Made by a program: the position numbers and the translations under genes
Part shown: in pieces, positions 22,020-33,270 of the stretch
Layout: every line of letters begins with the position of its first letter
Numbering within the stretch: position 1 is the first letter of the stretch
Source: Clusia tigrina
Taxonomy: Eukaryota; Arthropoda; Insecta; Diptera; Clusiidae
Direction of reading: 5' to 3'
DNA: 64,000 nucleotides
NCBI GenBank assembly: GCA_920105625.2
Contig: CAKKTE020000278.1
Span: 1 to 64,000, forward strand
The notes under the pieces: generated by a model
What the model was told of the DNA's origin: nothing
Database searches by the model: none
Seen by the model: only the letters and a program-made list of their open reading frames with translations

Positions 22020-22229
22020 GGCTTAAATAATTATATGTATTAGTAATAATTTTAATGTAAATATAGGGCAATTTTGTATTTACAATCAGAATAATTCTTT
22101 ACTTCTAATAAACAAGTTGGATTTTCCCCCACCAGTGGTAAGAGATCCAACTTATATCCAAGAAATAAATTCTCTGCTTTTTATTTTGAGAGCACTAAAG
22201 GAAGTGTATTTTTACATATTATATATTTA
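22020..22229 (+). repeat. 210-bp unclassified repeat, copy 1
   Basis: Present inverted at 26955-27152. A 9-bp inverted repeat, AAGTTGGAT (22114-22122) and ATCCAACTT (22145-22153), could form a hairpin. It could be a MITE or an LTR piece. Confidence 0.7.
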
Positions 22230-22257
22230 GGTATTTATACGAGTAAATAATATATAA

Positions 22258-22259
<2 letters not shown>

Positions 22260-22322
<63 letters not shown>
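22260..22322. repeat. (TA)n microsatellite at the 5' flank of Helitron copy C
   Basis: About 60 bp of TA repeats running directly into the Helitron TC terminus. Confidence 0.97.
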
Positions 22323-22325
<3 letters not shown>

Positions 22326-23213
22326 ATATATATACTCGTATATAAAAATGAATGATTGTTTGTTAGTGACGCTAAGGCTCGAGAACGGCTGGACCAATCT
22401 TGATGGAATTTTCAGAGGTTGTTCGTTGTGGATCTGGGAAGGTTTAGAAATAAAAAAAACCTTATACTTTTCCTGAAGAAAAGTCGGAAAATTTAAAAAT
22501 TCCAAAAAAGAGTTTTTTCCATACAAAATTTTTTTTCTTTCAATTTTTTTTTCCAATTGTTTCTTGCAAATCTATCGATGTCAAAACATTCGGAAAAGTC
22601 GGAAAATTCGGAAAATTCGAAAATTAGAAAAACCTAATCTCACTTTTTGTTCCCATTTTTTTTATATGTGCGTGGTGTTGCACGCGCACATTTAGTTTCA
22701 TATTGGTGTTGTAAGCACTGACTGATACTCCAATAACTCAACAGATGGAGCTGTAGACGCTTATTTATTTTGACAGCTGCGTATATTGTGTGTTCTTTCT
22801 GATTTGTTTATTTGAACAGTGCGGACACGGTCAATTGACTTTCTGACATTGTTCCAAATTTTAATTCATTTCTCGAGTTAAATTCATTTCATTAAATTGT
22901 TAAAATGTTTACATTCACGAAATATTTGATTTTAAATCTGTGGATCATCAGTTTTTGAGTGAAATTATTGACATTTCAAACAAAAAAAGTGAGTTCTTTA
23001 TTTTCGTTTGTTGGTGAATACCCAACCTCATTTCCATTGGAATTTATTTGTGTTATTTCTTCAGCTGATTTGTAAATTATTTGAATCATTCAATTTCGGT
23101 CGTTTGCTTTCTTTATTTCGGCTGTTCAAAACGTAAATTATTGAAAATTATTCCGTGAAAACTCTATGTGTGTTTCACACAAAGTGATCAATTACAGATT
23201 GAAATTTGTTACG
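22323..23213 (+). other. Helitron copy C 5' leader
   Basis: Non-coding leader matching 4124-5015 in inverted orientation, up to the ATG at 23214. Confidence 0.7.
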
Positions 23214-23826
23214 ATGCCACAAAGAGGTCGCGCTAATATCGGTCGGCGTTCCCGACGTACAACTGACCAACGTAATTATACAGTACGTCGTACTGAAGAG
23301 GAAAATGCTAATGCAAGGGAATCTGCTCGAATCGGAATGATTGAACATCGTGCGCGACAATCACAAGAGGCTCACGAAGCTTACGATGAACAACAACGAT
23401 TGAGAAGAAGACAAGTTCGTGGTCAGGAAATTCATGAAGCAAGAGAACAACGTTTGGCTGCTAACCGACAACGCCAGCAACAACAACGATTGCCTAATTT
23501 GAATATCGAACGTGCAGCCTTTCGATATGAGCCGGACATTACAATACGCGCACGCATCAGTTCGATTTGGTTCGATGTCTGTCCTTTGCCCGCATTGCGA
23601 TGCACTGGAATTTCCAAAAGAACCGGCCGGATTGTGTTGCGCAAGCGGAAAAGTGAAATTACCAGAGTTACTTCCTCCACCAGAGCCATTTCGATCGTTG
23701 CTTTACGGTGAATCACCAAATTCGAATCATTTTTTACAAAATTCCAAGATATATAACGATTGTTTTCAAATGACGTCGTTTGGTGGGGAAATTGTGAATG
23801 AACATAATTACAATCCCACATTCAAG

Positions 23827-23905
23827 GTTAGTTCACCAACAATCTAACACTTATTATCTCGCCAATAAACTACAGAAATTAACATATTTGTCTGCAACTA
23901 TACAG
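23827..23905 (+). other. Helitron intron 1, copy C
   Basis: 79-bp GT-AG intron between NPTFK and IHGQIYH. Splicing keeps the frame. Confidence 0.7.
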
Positions 23906-24403
23906 ATTCACGGGCAAATTTATCATCTTGCTGGATCGCTGTTGCCGCATCCTGATCAAGATCACAAATATCTCCAAATATATTTCCTTGGAGATTCAAA
24001 TGAAGAAGTGAATCGATGTTGTGCAATTTTCAATGCGACAAAGAGAGAAATTGTGCAGCAATTGCTAGAAATGTTGCATGAACACAACGAACTAATTCGA
24101 TTATTCAAAACTTCGTTAGAAAGGATGCCATCTGATGATCACAGAATCGTCATAAAGCGGACAAACGACCAGCAGGCACGCATGAAGGGCAATATAATGC
24201 ACCGACGGCCGATGAAATACCAATTGTTGTTGTTGGCGATAATTTAGAATCCCGTGATACTGTTATTAAACGTCGAGCTGGAGATGCATTAGAGCGAATC
24301 AGTGAAACTCATCGATCGTATGACTCACTACAATATCCGCTTATGTTCTGCCGTGGTGAAGATGGATATCACTTGAGATACAACCTGATCAATCCTGCCA
24401 ATG

Positions 24404-24461
24404 GTTAGTAAAAGAAAAACAAACACTCTTGATTGTAACTTCTTTTTTTGGTAACTTTTAG
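24404..24461 (+). other. Helitron intron 2, copy C
   Basis: 58-bp GT-AG intron between NPAN-G and VDTNKK. Splicing keeps the frame. Confidence 0.75.
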
Positions 24462-25780
24462 GTGTCGATACAAATAAGAAGGTCAGTGCAATGAACTTTT
24501 ACTCGTATCGATTGATGATTCGCGAAGGAATTGACAACCATCTCTTGAGATATCGCCGATTATTTCAACAGTATGCAGTTGATGTGTACGTGACGATGGA
24601 GACAGAACGACTCAATTTTATTCGTTTCAATCAGACCAAGCTTCGATCTGAAGAGTATATTCACTTGCGAGATGCGGTCAATAGCGAGGAAGATGTGACA
24701 AACCTTGGCCGACTCACGATTTTGCCATCAACATACACTGGCAGCCCAAGGTACATGCACGACTACTCGCAGGATGCGATGACACACGTGCGGAATTATG
24801 GACGGCCGGATTTGTTTGTTACATTCACTTGCAATCCACAATGCCCACAGATAACGGAATTATTGAATCGAGGTCAATCAGCAAGCGATCGTCACGATGT
24901 CACAGAACGAGTTTTCAAACAACAGCTACGATATTTGATGGACTTTATCGTGAAGCAACGTATATATGGTGCTGTTAGATGCTGGATGTACTCTGTTGAG
25001 TGGCAAAAAAGAGGTTTGCCGCACGCACACATTCTTCTTTGGATGGTGAACAAGATTACACCAGATCAAATTGAAGACATAATTTCTGCGGAAATTCCTG
25101 ATCCAGAGATAGGTCCAGAATTATACGAAGTGGTGAAAACCAATATGGTTCATGGACCTTGCGGACACTACAATCCCACTTCGGTTTGTATGTCTGACAA
25201 TAAATTCACGAAACACTATCCACGTGCTTTTCTTTCGGAAACGCAAACTGGAAATGATGGATATCCACTCTATCGGCGTCCCTCATCAGACAACAATGGC
25301 AGAACATTCAGCATTCAATTTAGAGGAGTGAATATCGAAGTTGACAACACATGGATCGTACCATATTCGTCAATATTGTCTAAGGCATTCAAAACTCATA
25401 TCAATGTTGAGTATTGCAGTTTCTTTTGTAATTCAAGAGCGTTTTCCGACTGTTGTGCATCTCGCAGTTCATTTGGAGAATGGCCAAAGAGTGTATTTCA
25501 ACCCAGAGATTGCAGTACAGCGAGCGGAAACACCGCCAGCAACAACATTGACGAGTTTTTCTCAACTTGCGCCAGTGATCCGTTTGCGAGAACATTGCTT
25601 TATTCGGAAATGCCTCGATATTATACATGGAATGCATCGTCGAAGAAATGATCACGCAGAAAGCAAGGCCAACCAGTAGATGGACATCCAGGTGTGTTCT
25701 CAACTAATGCATTAGGACGAATTTACACAATCCACCCGAAAAACGACGATTGCTTCTACCTTCGGTTGCTATTGATTAAT

Positions 25781-26954
25781 GTGTGCTATTAGTAATGTCG
25801 TTCTTCCAACTTTGATGTATGTTCATAAATAACCTCGAAACATTAGCGAAGAATTTCCAGAATTGACCGTAGGTAGGTAGGTAGGAGTGGCCGCCCAGTT
25901 TGCCAAAAGCACACTTGAGCACACATAATGGCCCATTGTGATACCACGGTGTGGCGCCGTTCAAGCACTGACTAAAAAGGTTCCCATACTTGGGATGGTG
26001 ATAGTCAGCGCAAGGACAGCGCCAGAATTGACCGTTAGTGTAGTTGTTTTTATTCTGGACTGACAGAAGCTGACTTCCCTATGCGAAATCTGAACATCTT
26101 CACATAGCTTAAACAATACAAGCGACTTGAAATTTTCGAAGGTTTGTCCAATGTCCTGAAAACATTTGGACATATTTGGAATTGCGGCAAATGCGGATAC
26201 AGATCAGGACATTGACATTATAATCAATCAATTTATTTCATTGCTTTGTATTTTCTAAAATCAACAACCAGGAAGTTGGCGAAAGAAAAATGAAGCTAAA
26301 GAGAAAAATTATTCACCAGCCCCAAAGAAATATATTAAATCTCTGTATAAAAAAGGATAAATTCTGTGATAACTAAAATATTCTGAAGAATAAAAACTAC
26401 GCATAAAATGAAGCTTAGAAATGTATGGTAGTTATATAAATTTCCAGTATTCAGATAATCATTTGCTTAATATATTTTAGGTTTTATTATTTTCTGTCGT
26501 GTGTGACACAAACCGCAAACACATGAGAGGTTGTGGAGACTTTGATGTCATTTCCTAAATGTATTTTAACGTTACTTCAATCTATGTACCATAATTCAAC
26601 AATACTTCTAATATTTTCTATTTTCATATGAAATATCCTCATTTATAAATTCCTCGCTCAAAATTTAATCCAGACGTAGCATAAAAACTTCCATAATCAT
26701 AATTTTTCTGATTAAATAAATTTATTGACTGTGTCTATTATGCAACAGTCTGATTAAAAATTACGTGCACAATTTTTGCGCAGTGAAAAGTTGACTAAAA
26801 CATTCGCTGTGATGGATTAATGCAATCCATCGAGAGAAAAAATATGTTCGATAATTCCTTTGAGACATTTTTTTAATATGCTTTTATTTTACTGCTCCAT
26901 CAATTTGTCTGCTCCATATATATTTTACTGCTCCATATATATATTGTAATAAGC
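25781..26954. other. Unassigned AT-rich region
   Basis: No coding segment recognised. A (GTAG)n-like run (TAGGTAGGTAGGTAGG) lies at about 25870. The phrase CCAGAATTGACCGT occurs at about 25857 and about 26021. From about 26220 the sequence is plain AT-rich DNA. Confidence 0.5.
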
Positions 26955-27152
26955 CAAATATATAATATGTAAAAATACACTTCCTTTAGTGCTCTCAAAA
27001 TAAAAAAGTCGAGAATTTCTTTAAGTTGGATCTCTTACCACTGGTAGGGGAAAATCCTTGTTTATCAGAAGTAAAGAATTATTCTGATTGTAAATAGAAA
27101 ATTTTCCTATATTTATATTAAAATTATTACTAATAAATATAATTATTTAAGC
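26955..27152 (-). repeat. 210-bp unclassified repeat, copy 2 (inverted)
   Basis: Reverse complement of 22020-22229 with scattered differences and a 3-bp loss in the hairpin arm. It is followed by TATATACTCG and a (TA)n tract. Confidence 0.7.
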
Positions 27153-27167
27153 CTTTCATATATACTC

Positions 27168-27168
<1 letters not shown>

Positions 27169-27261
<93 letters not shown>
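27169..27261. repeat. (TA)n microsatellite
   Basis: About 90 bp of TA repeats. The mariner-superfamily element begins inside its right end. Confidence 0.97.
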
Positions 27262-27266
<5 letters not shown>

Positions 27267-28198
27267 TTTTCAATAAGAGCGCTACAAAAGTTTTTTTTAA
27301 ATGAAACAAAACCAGTTTTGGGTATCAATGAAATTCTTTATTCCTGTGAAAGTACGTTCGATGCCATTATGTATGGAATCTTATTTCTTATTTCTTTTGC
27401 ATGGCCTCCATGGACACGCTTGCAGAAGTCCAAACGCTGAACCCAATTTTCAACGGTTTTCAAGCATAAATCGGCCGATACTGCTGCAATTTCACGTTCG
27501 ATATTCGTACGAAGTACATCAATCGTCGCTGGCTTGTTGGCTTAGACCATAGACTTGGCGTAGCCCCACAGGAAATGATCTAACGGCGTCAAATCGCACG
27601 ACCTAGGCAGCCAATCGACTGGGCCATTTCGTGAGATAACACGTTCACCAAACTTCGTTTGCAGTAAATTGATTGTGGCATTCGCTGTGTGGCTTGTGGC
27701 GCCGTCCTATTGGAACCACATGTCCTCCAAGTCCATATTATCCAATTAGGGCCAAAAATATTCGGTTATCATTGAACGGTAGCGATTCGCATTCACAGTA
27801 ATGTGCGGGTCTTGATCATCACGGAAGAAGTACGGCCCAATGACGCCGCCGGCCCATAAACCGCACCAAACCGTAATTTTTTCGGGATGCAATGATGACT
27901 CATGGAGTACGTGTGGATTGCTGTCTAACCAATAATGCATATTTTGCTTATTGACGAAGCCATTCAGCCAGAAATGAGCCTCATCATAAATTGGACGTAG
28001 CGCTCTTAAAGTTGAGGCGACTGACTCCGAATTTCGGTAGTAAATTTTAATAATCTCGACTCGTTGTTGGCTCGTATATCTTTGCACGATGAAATGGCAA
28101 ACCTTACTGAAGAGAAATGTCAAAAGAGCGGGGAAAAATATGGCGTCGTTTGCTGTCACTATAGATTTACTTTTGTAGCGTTTCTTTTGAAAAACCCT
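27262..28198 (-). mobile_element. Degenerate Tc1/mariner-superfamily transposon
   Basis: Both ends carry related terminal inverted repeats: AGGGTTTTTCAA ... CGCTACAAAAG on the left, and on the right the same motif in reverse complement (CTTTTGTAGCG ... GAAAAACCCT). TA lies on both sides, consistent with insertion into the TA tract. The transposase inside is on the minus strand. At about 0.94 kb it is shorter than usual for an intact element, because of an internal deletion. Confidence 0.8.
27540..28110 (-). pseudogene. Tc1/mariner-superfamily transposase remnant
   Basis: The N-terminal helix-turn-helix part (YTSQQRVEIIKIYYRNSESVASTLRALRP, DUF4817-like) is joined directly to the middle of the DDE domain (DEAHFWLNG ... 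ITVWCGLWAGGVIGPYFF). The first catalytic-Asp region is missing. The C-terminal part, with WLPRSCDLTPLDHFLWG, lies near 27550-27640 in another frame. The deletion and frameshifts make it inactive. The superfamily assignment is firm; the exact family within it is less so. Confidence 0.78.
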
Positions 28199-28224
28199 TT
28201 ATATATATATATATATATATATAT
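28199..28224. repeat. (TA)n tract
   Basis: TA repeats between the mariner right end and the first LINE. Confidence 0.9.
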
Positions 28225-28231
28225 GGTGGAG

Positions 28232-29131
28232 TTTCGCATACGTAGGGAGTCTCTGAAGACGCATCCACTCTCTCCATTTCAGCATGCCTCTCAAAGCGGA
28301 AAATCCTGCGAGACGGCTCTGCAAAACCTTGGAAGGATAGAGCGAGCAATCGACAGGAAAGAATACGCAATAGGAAACTTTGTGGACATAGAGGGTGCGT
28401 TTGACATTCCTACTTTCGACAGTATGTGCGGCTCTGCTAGGCAGAAAGGCGTAGACCGGGCTCTAGTAAATTGGATACGTTCAATGCTGGCCCAGAGAAT
28501 CATAACGGTGCGGGCGGAGGAAGATTTGCTGGTGTCATCTAGGGTTAATAGAGGCTGTCCCCAAGGTGGCGTACTGTCTCCATTGCTCTGGTACATGGTA
28601 ATCGATCCCCTGCTTAACGCCATTAATGACTCGGCTGTCTACGCTCAGGCATATGCGGATGATGTTGACTGTTTTGTGACAGGTCCATCCCTTATGATTG
28701 TCTGCAGAAGGTTGTAGAGAATTCTGGATATGATTGACACTTGGTGCAGTGCGAATGGGCTATCGGCTAATCCTGTCAAGACTGGTATTGTCCTCTTTAC
28801 CAGAAGGAGAAAGCTTGATGGACTTATTCTGCCTACACTAAAAGGAGTCACTATCCAGCTATCCAAGAAAATCAATCTTGGAGTCATCTTTGATAACAAA
28901 CTTCTTTGGAAATCACATGTCGAACTGAAGATATCCAAAGCACTGTCAGTTTTCTGCCAGTGTAAGGGTATTTTTGGTAAGACATGGGGTCCTTCCCCTA
29001 GTAAGGTCCTATGGATCTATACAGCTATGGTAAGGCCTATTATCACCTATGCATCGATGGTTTGAATGAGCAGACTCTCTCTTGTAGGGGTCAAAAAAGC
29101 TCTATCAAGACTACTGTTGGGGTGGTGTCCT
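28232..29131 (+). pseudogene. LINE 1 reverse transcriptase
   Basis: Begins in the RT fingers (SGKSCETALQNL), with the NFVDIEGAFD motif, RGCPQGGVLSPLLW and the catalytic YADDV at about 28654. A TAG at about 28716 and frame shifts follow. The thumb region (FTRRRKLDG, LGVIFDNKLLWKSH) is at 28730-29065. It encoded the enzyme for target-primed reverse transcription. The endonuclease is missing. Confidence 0.82.
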
Positions 29132-29616
29132 TGTTGTCCTCGGGACGTCCTTCTGCTGTGCGCGTGTGGCTGAAAACCCTAAATCACTCTTTGGAAAATT
29201 CACTACATTACACTTTTAGTTTTTAAATCACAAGCCATTTATTCTTAGAATACTAACTCTTATATACTATTTACAATTCATAATTACAATACAAATACTG
29301 AGCTTTCTGGTGTTCCAGTTTCGCACCTGTTAATTGGTGTCAGTTGGTCAAGCCAACTGACCTACGCCATTCTGAAATGCTGATGGTGCATTCTAATTCC
29401 CTTCGGTGGCTCGACTGCGAAACTGTAGCACCCTAAAAGTTTACATAATAAATATTGCATAGGTAATATTAATTCTAAATACTCGCACCCTAAAAATATG
29501 TGCTTTCATAAGTAACTTTAACACATGCTAATCACACAGAATGTGTGGCATCTGTTAGGAGTCGATGATGTGAGACACTACGCGCAGGCAGCTTGATTCT
29601 AACTCACAACACTACA
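29132..29616 (-). mobile_element. Solo LTR inside LINE 1
   Basis: A 485-bp sequence on the minus strand with TGTAGTGTTG...GAGGACAACA ends, a TATATAAGAG box in its middle and an AATAAA downstream, as in an LTR with promoter and poly(A) signal. LINE coding sequence continues on both sides. The flanking tetranucleotides (TCCT and ACCT) match imperfectly, so the target duplication is not certain. It resembles none of the other LTRs in this window. Confidence 0.72.
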
Positions 29617-30336
29617 ACCTACTGTGGCCATATGTTGTACCGGAGCATTTCCGACTAGTCCAGGCTCGGCACTTGATACTTTGGTGAATTTCCCGCCACT
29701 AGATGTGTTCATCCGCGGAGAGGCCGTTAAGGCTATGTGAAACATAGTGGCCAATGGTATAGGGTGTATTCGATATTGAACGACGGCGCAGGGACTGCCA
29801 TAGATTCTGCAATCCTGTCTATGCCCCCGGACTCCATTTCATCAACCGTCATACTAGAAATGCGGTACAATTTGTTGCTGCCAGAGGCTCGTTCATGTTG
29901 AGATCCCGAGAACGAGCCCGGCAAACACTTCTGCCGTATTTTTACTGATGGCTCCAGTACTGAAGACGGTTCAGGTTCTGGTGTCTTCGTGGAATCTTGT
30001 GGGGCCCGTCGGTTCTTTGCCCTTGGTCTGCATGCGTCTGTGTTTCAGGCGGAGGTGTATGCGATACTTGAGGCAATGGACTTTGTTGTGGAAAACAGGT
30101 GGAAAGGCAAATCTATTTGTGTCTGCAGTGACAGCCAAGCTGCGCTCATGGCCTTGGATAGTCCGACCACCACTTCCACGATAGTCAGGTCCTGCAAATC
30201 CAGGCTAAATTATGTTGGAAAACATAATAGTCTGACGCTGACTTGGGTCCCGGGACACGCTGGCATTGCGGGTAACGAGACCTCTCACTCTTTGGCCAGG
30301 GTGCTAGGGTCGCCCCTCCGTCCATTCATCGGGCTG
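29617..30336 (+). pseudogene. LINE 1 RNase H region
   Basis: After the LTR the LINE continues with FPPLDVFIRGEAVKAM, then an RNase H domain in two frames: FTDGSS near 29940, FQAEVYAILEAM, CSDSQAALMAL and TWVPGHAGIAGNE up to about 30300. The catalytic acidic residues are visible. The domain is cut off at about 30336. Confidence 0.8.
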
Positions 30337-30425
30337 GTACAGGGAGAGCTTCGGCAAATAAGCCGACCTCCTCCAGCACTGGCCCCAGCACCGCTCTCCC
30401 TTCAGGTGCTCGCACGCATGTGAAT

Positions 30426-31670
30426 GCGTCTACTCGGAAAAGCGAGCGAAACCGCGAAAAGCAATCGCCAAACAAATTAACGGACCAAAATAGCAACAAC
30501 AAAAGACAGAAAAACAAACCACTGAGCGCGACACAAGCAACACTAAAATAATATTGGCTGAGTAAGTCAATCGCTCCAAATACACCAAACAGGTTCGAAC
30601 TACTAACACTAAATGACAGAACTGATGAACAAAATAACAGTGGGACAAAAACAAATTCAACCATACAGAAACAAATAACAAAGCATCCTCAAAAACCACC
30701 ACCCATATATATACAAAACGTAGAAAATATAAATGCATTAACTAAAGCTCTAAATCAGCTACCAAATACAAATTACGAGATGAAAGCTCTGAACAAAAAT
30801 GAAGTAAAAATACAGCCGACTGAATCTGTGCATTACACAAGCATAATAAAATTGCTTAAGCAAAAAGAAACCAAATATTACACATTTAAGCCAAAAGAAC
30901 AACGTGGACTTAAGGTAATTTTACGAAATATGCATTACTCAACGGAAAAAGACGACATTATAGCTGAACTGGCAGAGTGAGGACATGAAGTACTAAACAT
31001 TCACAACTTGCAAAAAAATTGACAACCACATCCTTTATTCTCTCTGGAACTTAAACCAAACGATAACAACAAAGATATCTATTCCTTAACCCAACTTCTA
31101 CACTGCAAAGTAAATTTCGAACCACCACACCAAAAAAGAACTATTCCACAATGCACAAATTGCCAAAAATATGGACACACTAAAAACTATTGTACTAAAA
31201 ACCCTGTGTGTGTCAAATGTGCAGGTAACCACAGCACAATTAAATGTAATATCCAAAGCGATATGAAACAGCAAATTAAATGCGCTCTCTGCAAGGAAAA
31301 CCACATAGCTAACTACAAAGGCTGTATGATTTACAAATCACTTCAAATTAAAAAATATCCAACTTTACGTAAAAAAGAAATCCCTCCAACTCAAGAACAA
31401 AACTTTGCTGAACCATCTATAAATATACTCACAGTACAAACACATACAAACTACACACCTGGAATGTCATATGCTAAAGTAGCAGCGATAAATACAGCAG
31501 CAGACTTAACTCAAAACCTTAACGCAGCAGCAAACAGCATGACACCAACACAGAATAACGACGATCTTTCAGATTTAAAAATAATGATGAAACAATTAAT
31601 AACTGAAATGACAAGTATGATGAACATTGTGACACTGCTTGTATCAAAACTAGATGGGTTCCAGAAATAA
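30426..31670 (+). pseudogene. LINE 2 ORF1 (gag-like, zinc knuckles)
   Basis: RNA-binding ORF1 in a single frame from about 30426, with an Asn/Lys/Gln-rich N-terminus, an RGLKVILRNMHYSTEKDDI segment (as in Jockey-type ORF1), and knuckles CTNCQKYGHTKNYC, CVKCAGNHSTIKC and CALCKENHIANYKGC at about 31150-31325. A TAA at about 30547 and TGA codons at 30978 and 31021 interrupt the frame. It ends at 31670, 16 bases into ORF2. Confidence 0.8.
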
Positions 31671-32240
31671 AATAACTGCTATTTGGAAAGCCAATGGCCT
31701 ATCACGCCACTTACTAGAACTTAAAACGTTTATGTACGAAAATTCAATCGATATTATGCTAATATCTGAAACGCATACTACTGATAGAAGCTATAATGAC
31801 ATACCAAACTATAACATTTATTATACACACCATCCTGACAATCGAACCCACGGAGGGACAGCAATTATCATAAAAAAATCTATTAGGTGCCTAGAACTAG
31901 AAGGATATAAATCACATCATATCCAAGCAACCTCAATAGAGATAAGTGACTTAAGAGGGCCAATTACTGTGTCAGCTGTATACTGTCCACCCAAACATAA
32001 CAACACAAAGGCTCAATACATAGACTATTTAAAATCATTGGGTAGTCGTTACATAGCTGGAGGAGACTATAATGCAAAAAACTCCATATGAGGCTCAAGA
32101 CTGACAAACGTGAAAGGCCGCCAACTACTAGACGGTATAAAAGAGAATAATAGTCGCTTTATTAGCACGGGAGAACCAACTTATTGGCCAACAGACAACA
32201 AAAAATTACCTGATTTAATTGATTTCAAGTTCATAGAGTT
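31654..32240 (+). pseudogene. LINE 2 endonuclease
   Basis: Apurinic-type endonuclease of ORF2. It has LISETHT (catalytic Glu) at about 31771, VSAVYCPP and AGGDYNAKNSI, followed by a TGA (32089-32091) where the family has Trp (GG, then W-G). It continues in the same frame with GEPTYWPTDN and ends in DLIDFKF, just before the deletion junction. Confidence 0.78.
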
Positions 32241-33270
32241 GTGAACAAAATCATGGATGAAATTGACAAAAAGAAGTACTGCGTGGCTGTATTCCTGGAC
32301 ATTGCGAAAGCGTTTGGCAGAGTGTGGCACAAAGAACTTCTGAATAAACTAAATAATATTCTAACTATAAACTATTATTACTTGCTAAGCAGTTATATCA
32401 CCAACAGATACTTTTACATTAAATATGACGATGAATGCTCTGAGATCCTAACAATGACAGCGGGAGTGCCTCAAGGCAGTGAGCTGGGTCCACTCCTATA
32501 CCTAATATACACTGCAGACATTCCAACCCCAAAGACACAAGGAACCATGATAGCAACATTCGCGGATGACACGGTCCTCTTAGCATCCAATCAAGACGAA
32601 AAAGCGGCGCCAGACATACTTCAACAAATAATTAAAAATATAGTCTCGTGGTTCGAGAAATGGGGAATAGAAATTAACAAAGAGAAAACTGTCCAAGTAG
32701 TATATACGAATAGAAACTCTGCTAAACACCCACTCACAATAAAAGACGAAATTATAAAAATTTGCCCCAGCGCAAAATACTTTGGCATAGCAATCGAAGC
32801 AAAACTTACATGGAGACAACAGATATTAAATAAACGAAATGAAATAAAAAGTAGATTCAAACAATTAAACTGGTTACTAGGACTTAGTTCAAAGTTATCA
32901 CTGTATAATAAAATAATGATATATACATCAATGATAACACCCATCTGAAAATATGGGATCGAAGTATGGGGGACAGCAAGCAAAACGAATATACAACTGA
33001 TTCAAAGAACACAATGCAAAATACCGCGGACAATAACAAAAGCCAACTGGTATATAAGAAATGAAGACATACACCACGATCTCAACATTGACTCGGTGGA
33101 AGACACTATTAAAAATGTAGCAGCAAATACACAGAGCGCCTAAAAATTCATCAAAGCCGAGACGTGCGCCAATTGCCGGCAATGGAAAAAACAAAAAGAA
33201 GGCTCAAACGAATTGGACCCACAGAACTTCCACTTAGAATATTTTAAACGACACTTTTCGTATATAAATT
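32235..33270 (+). pseudogene. LINE 2 reverse transcriptase
   Basis: Starts at VHRVVNKI, right after the deletion. Motifs include AVFLDIAKAFGRVWH, TAGVPQGSELGPLLY and the catalytic FADDT at about 32561, then the thumb region. Stop codons at 32947 and 33140 lie in the C-terminal part (YGIEVWGTAS ... LEYFKRHF). Confidence 0.82.

Larger units (their letters stand above)
22323..25780 (+). mobile_element. Helitron copy C, 3'-truncated
   Basis: Same family as copies A and B but on the plus strand. It starts TCTATATATATACTCG at 22323 and matches the other copies until about 25780, inside the linker before the helicase. It therefore lacks the whole helicase and the 3' terminus. It has no BEL insertion at the equivalent point (25428-25432). 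About 155 bp around the two-tyrosine motif are deleted at about 25419. Confidence 0.88.
23214..25780 (+). pseudogene. Helitron Rep (HUH nuclease), copy C
   Basis: Starts at ATG 23214 (MPQRGRANIGRR), with an Arg/Gln-rich N-terminus and a one-base loss near 23548 that shifts the frame relative to the CPHCDAL segment. Exons are separated by introns at 23827-23905 and 24404-24461. The segment from 24491 is open for 386 codons. It contains the Rep domain with PHAH (about 25021) but loses the YVCKY tyrosines to the 155-bp deletion, then runs on out of frame through the linker. Without the catalytic tyrosines and the helicase it cannot support transposition. It is nevertheless the best-preserved Rep N-terminus of the three copies. 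Confidence 0.87.
28226..30336 (+). mobile_element. LINE 1, LOA-like, 5'-truncated and interrupted
   Basis: Non-LTR retrotransposon remnant containing RT from mid-domain, thumb/connection and an RNase H domain. RT plus RNase H and the sequence style (FADD/YADD, TWGPSPSKVLWIYTAMVRPI) fit the LOA clade. It is split by a solo LTR at 29132-29616 and ends where the Jockey-like element starts. Confidence 0.78.

Noticed and set aside
22114..22153. Hairpin as a terminator or regulatory structure
   Set aside because: The arm is not conserved in the inverted copy (3-bp loss), so selection for the structure is not supported.
25781..26220. A host gene or rDNA fragment, suggested by its more balanced composition
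   Set aside because: No open frame, splice pattern or rRNA-like segment could be recognised.
30326..30738. Cys/Phe/Val-rich minus-strand frames that look like membrane proteins
   Set aside because: They are antisense to the A-rich ORF1 of the Jockey-like LINE. T-rich complements give hydrophobic residues by composition alone.
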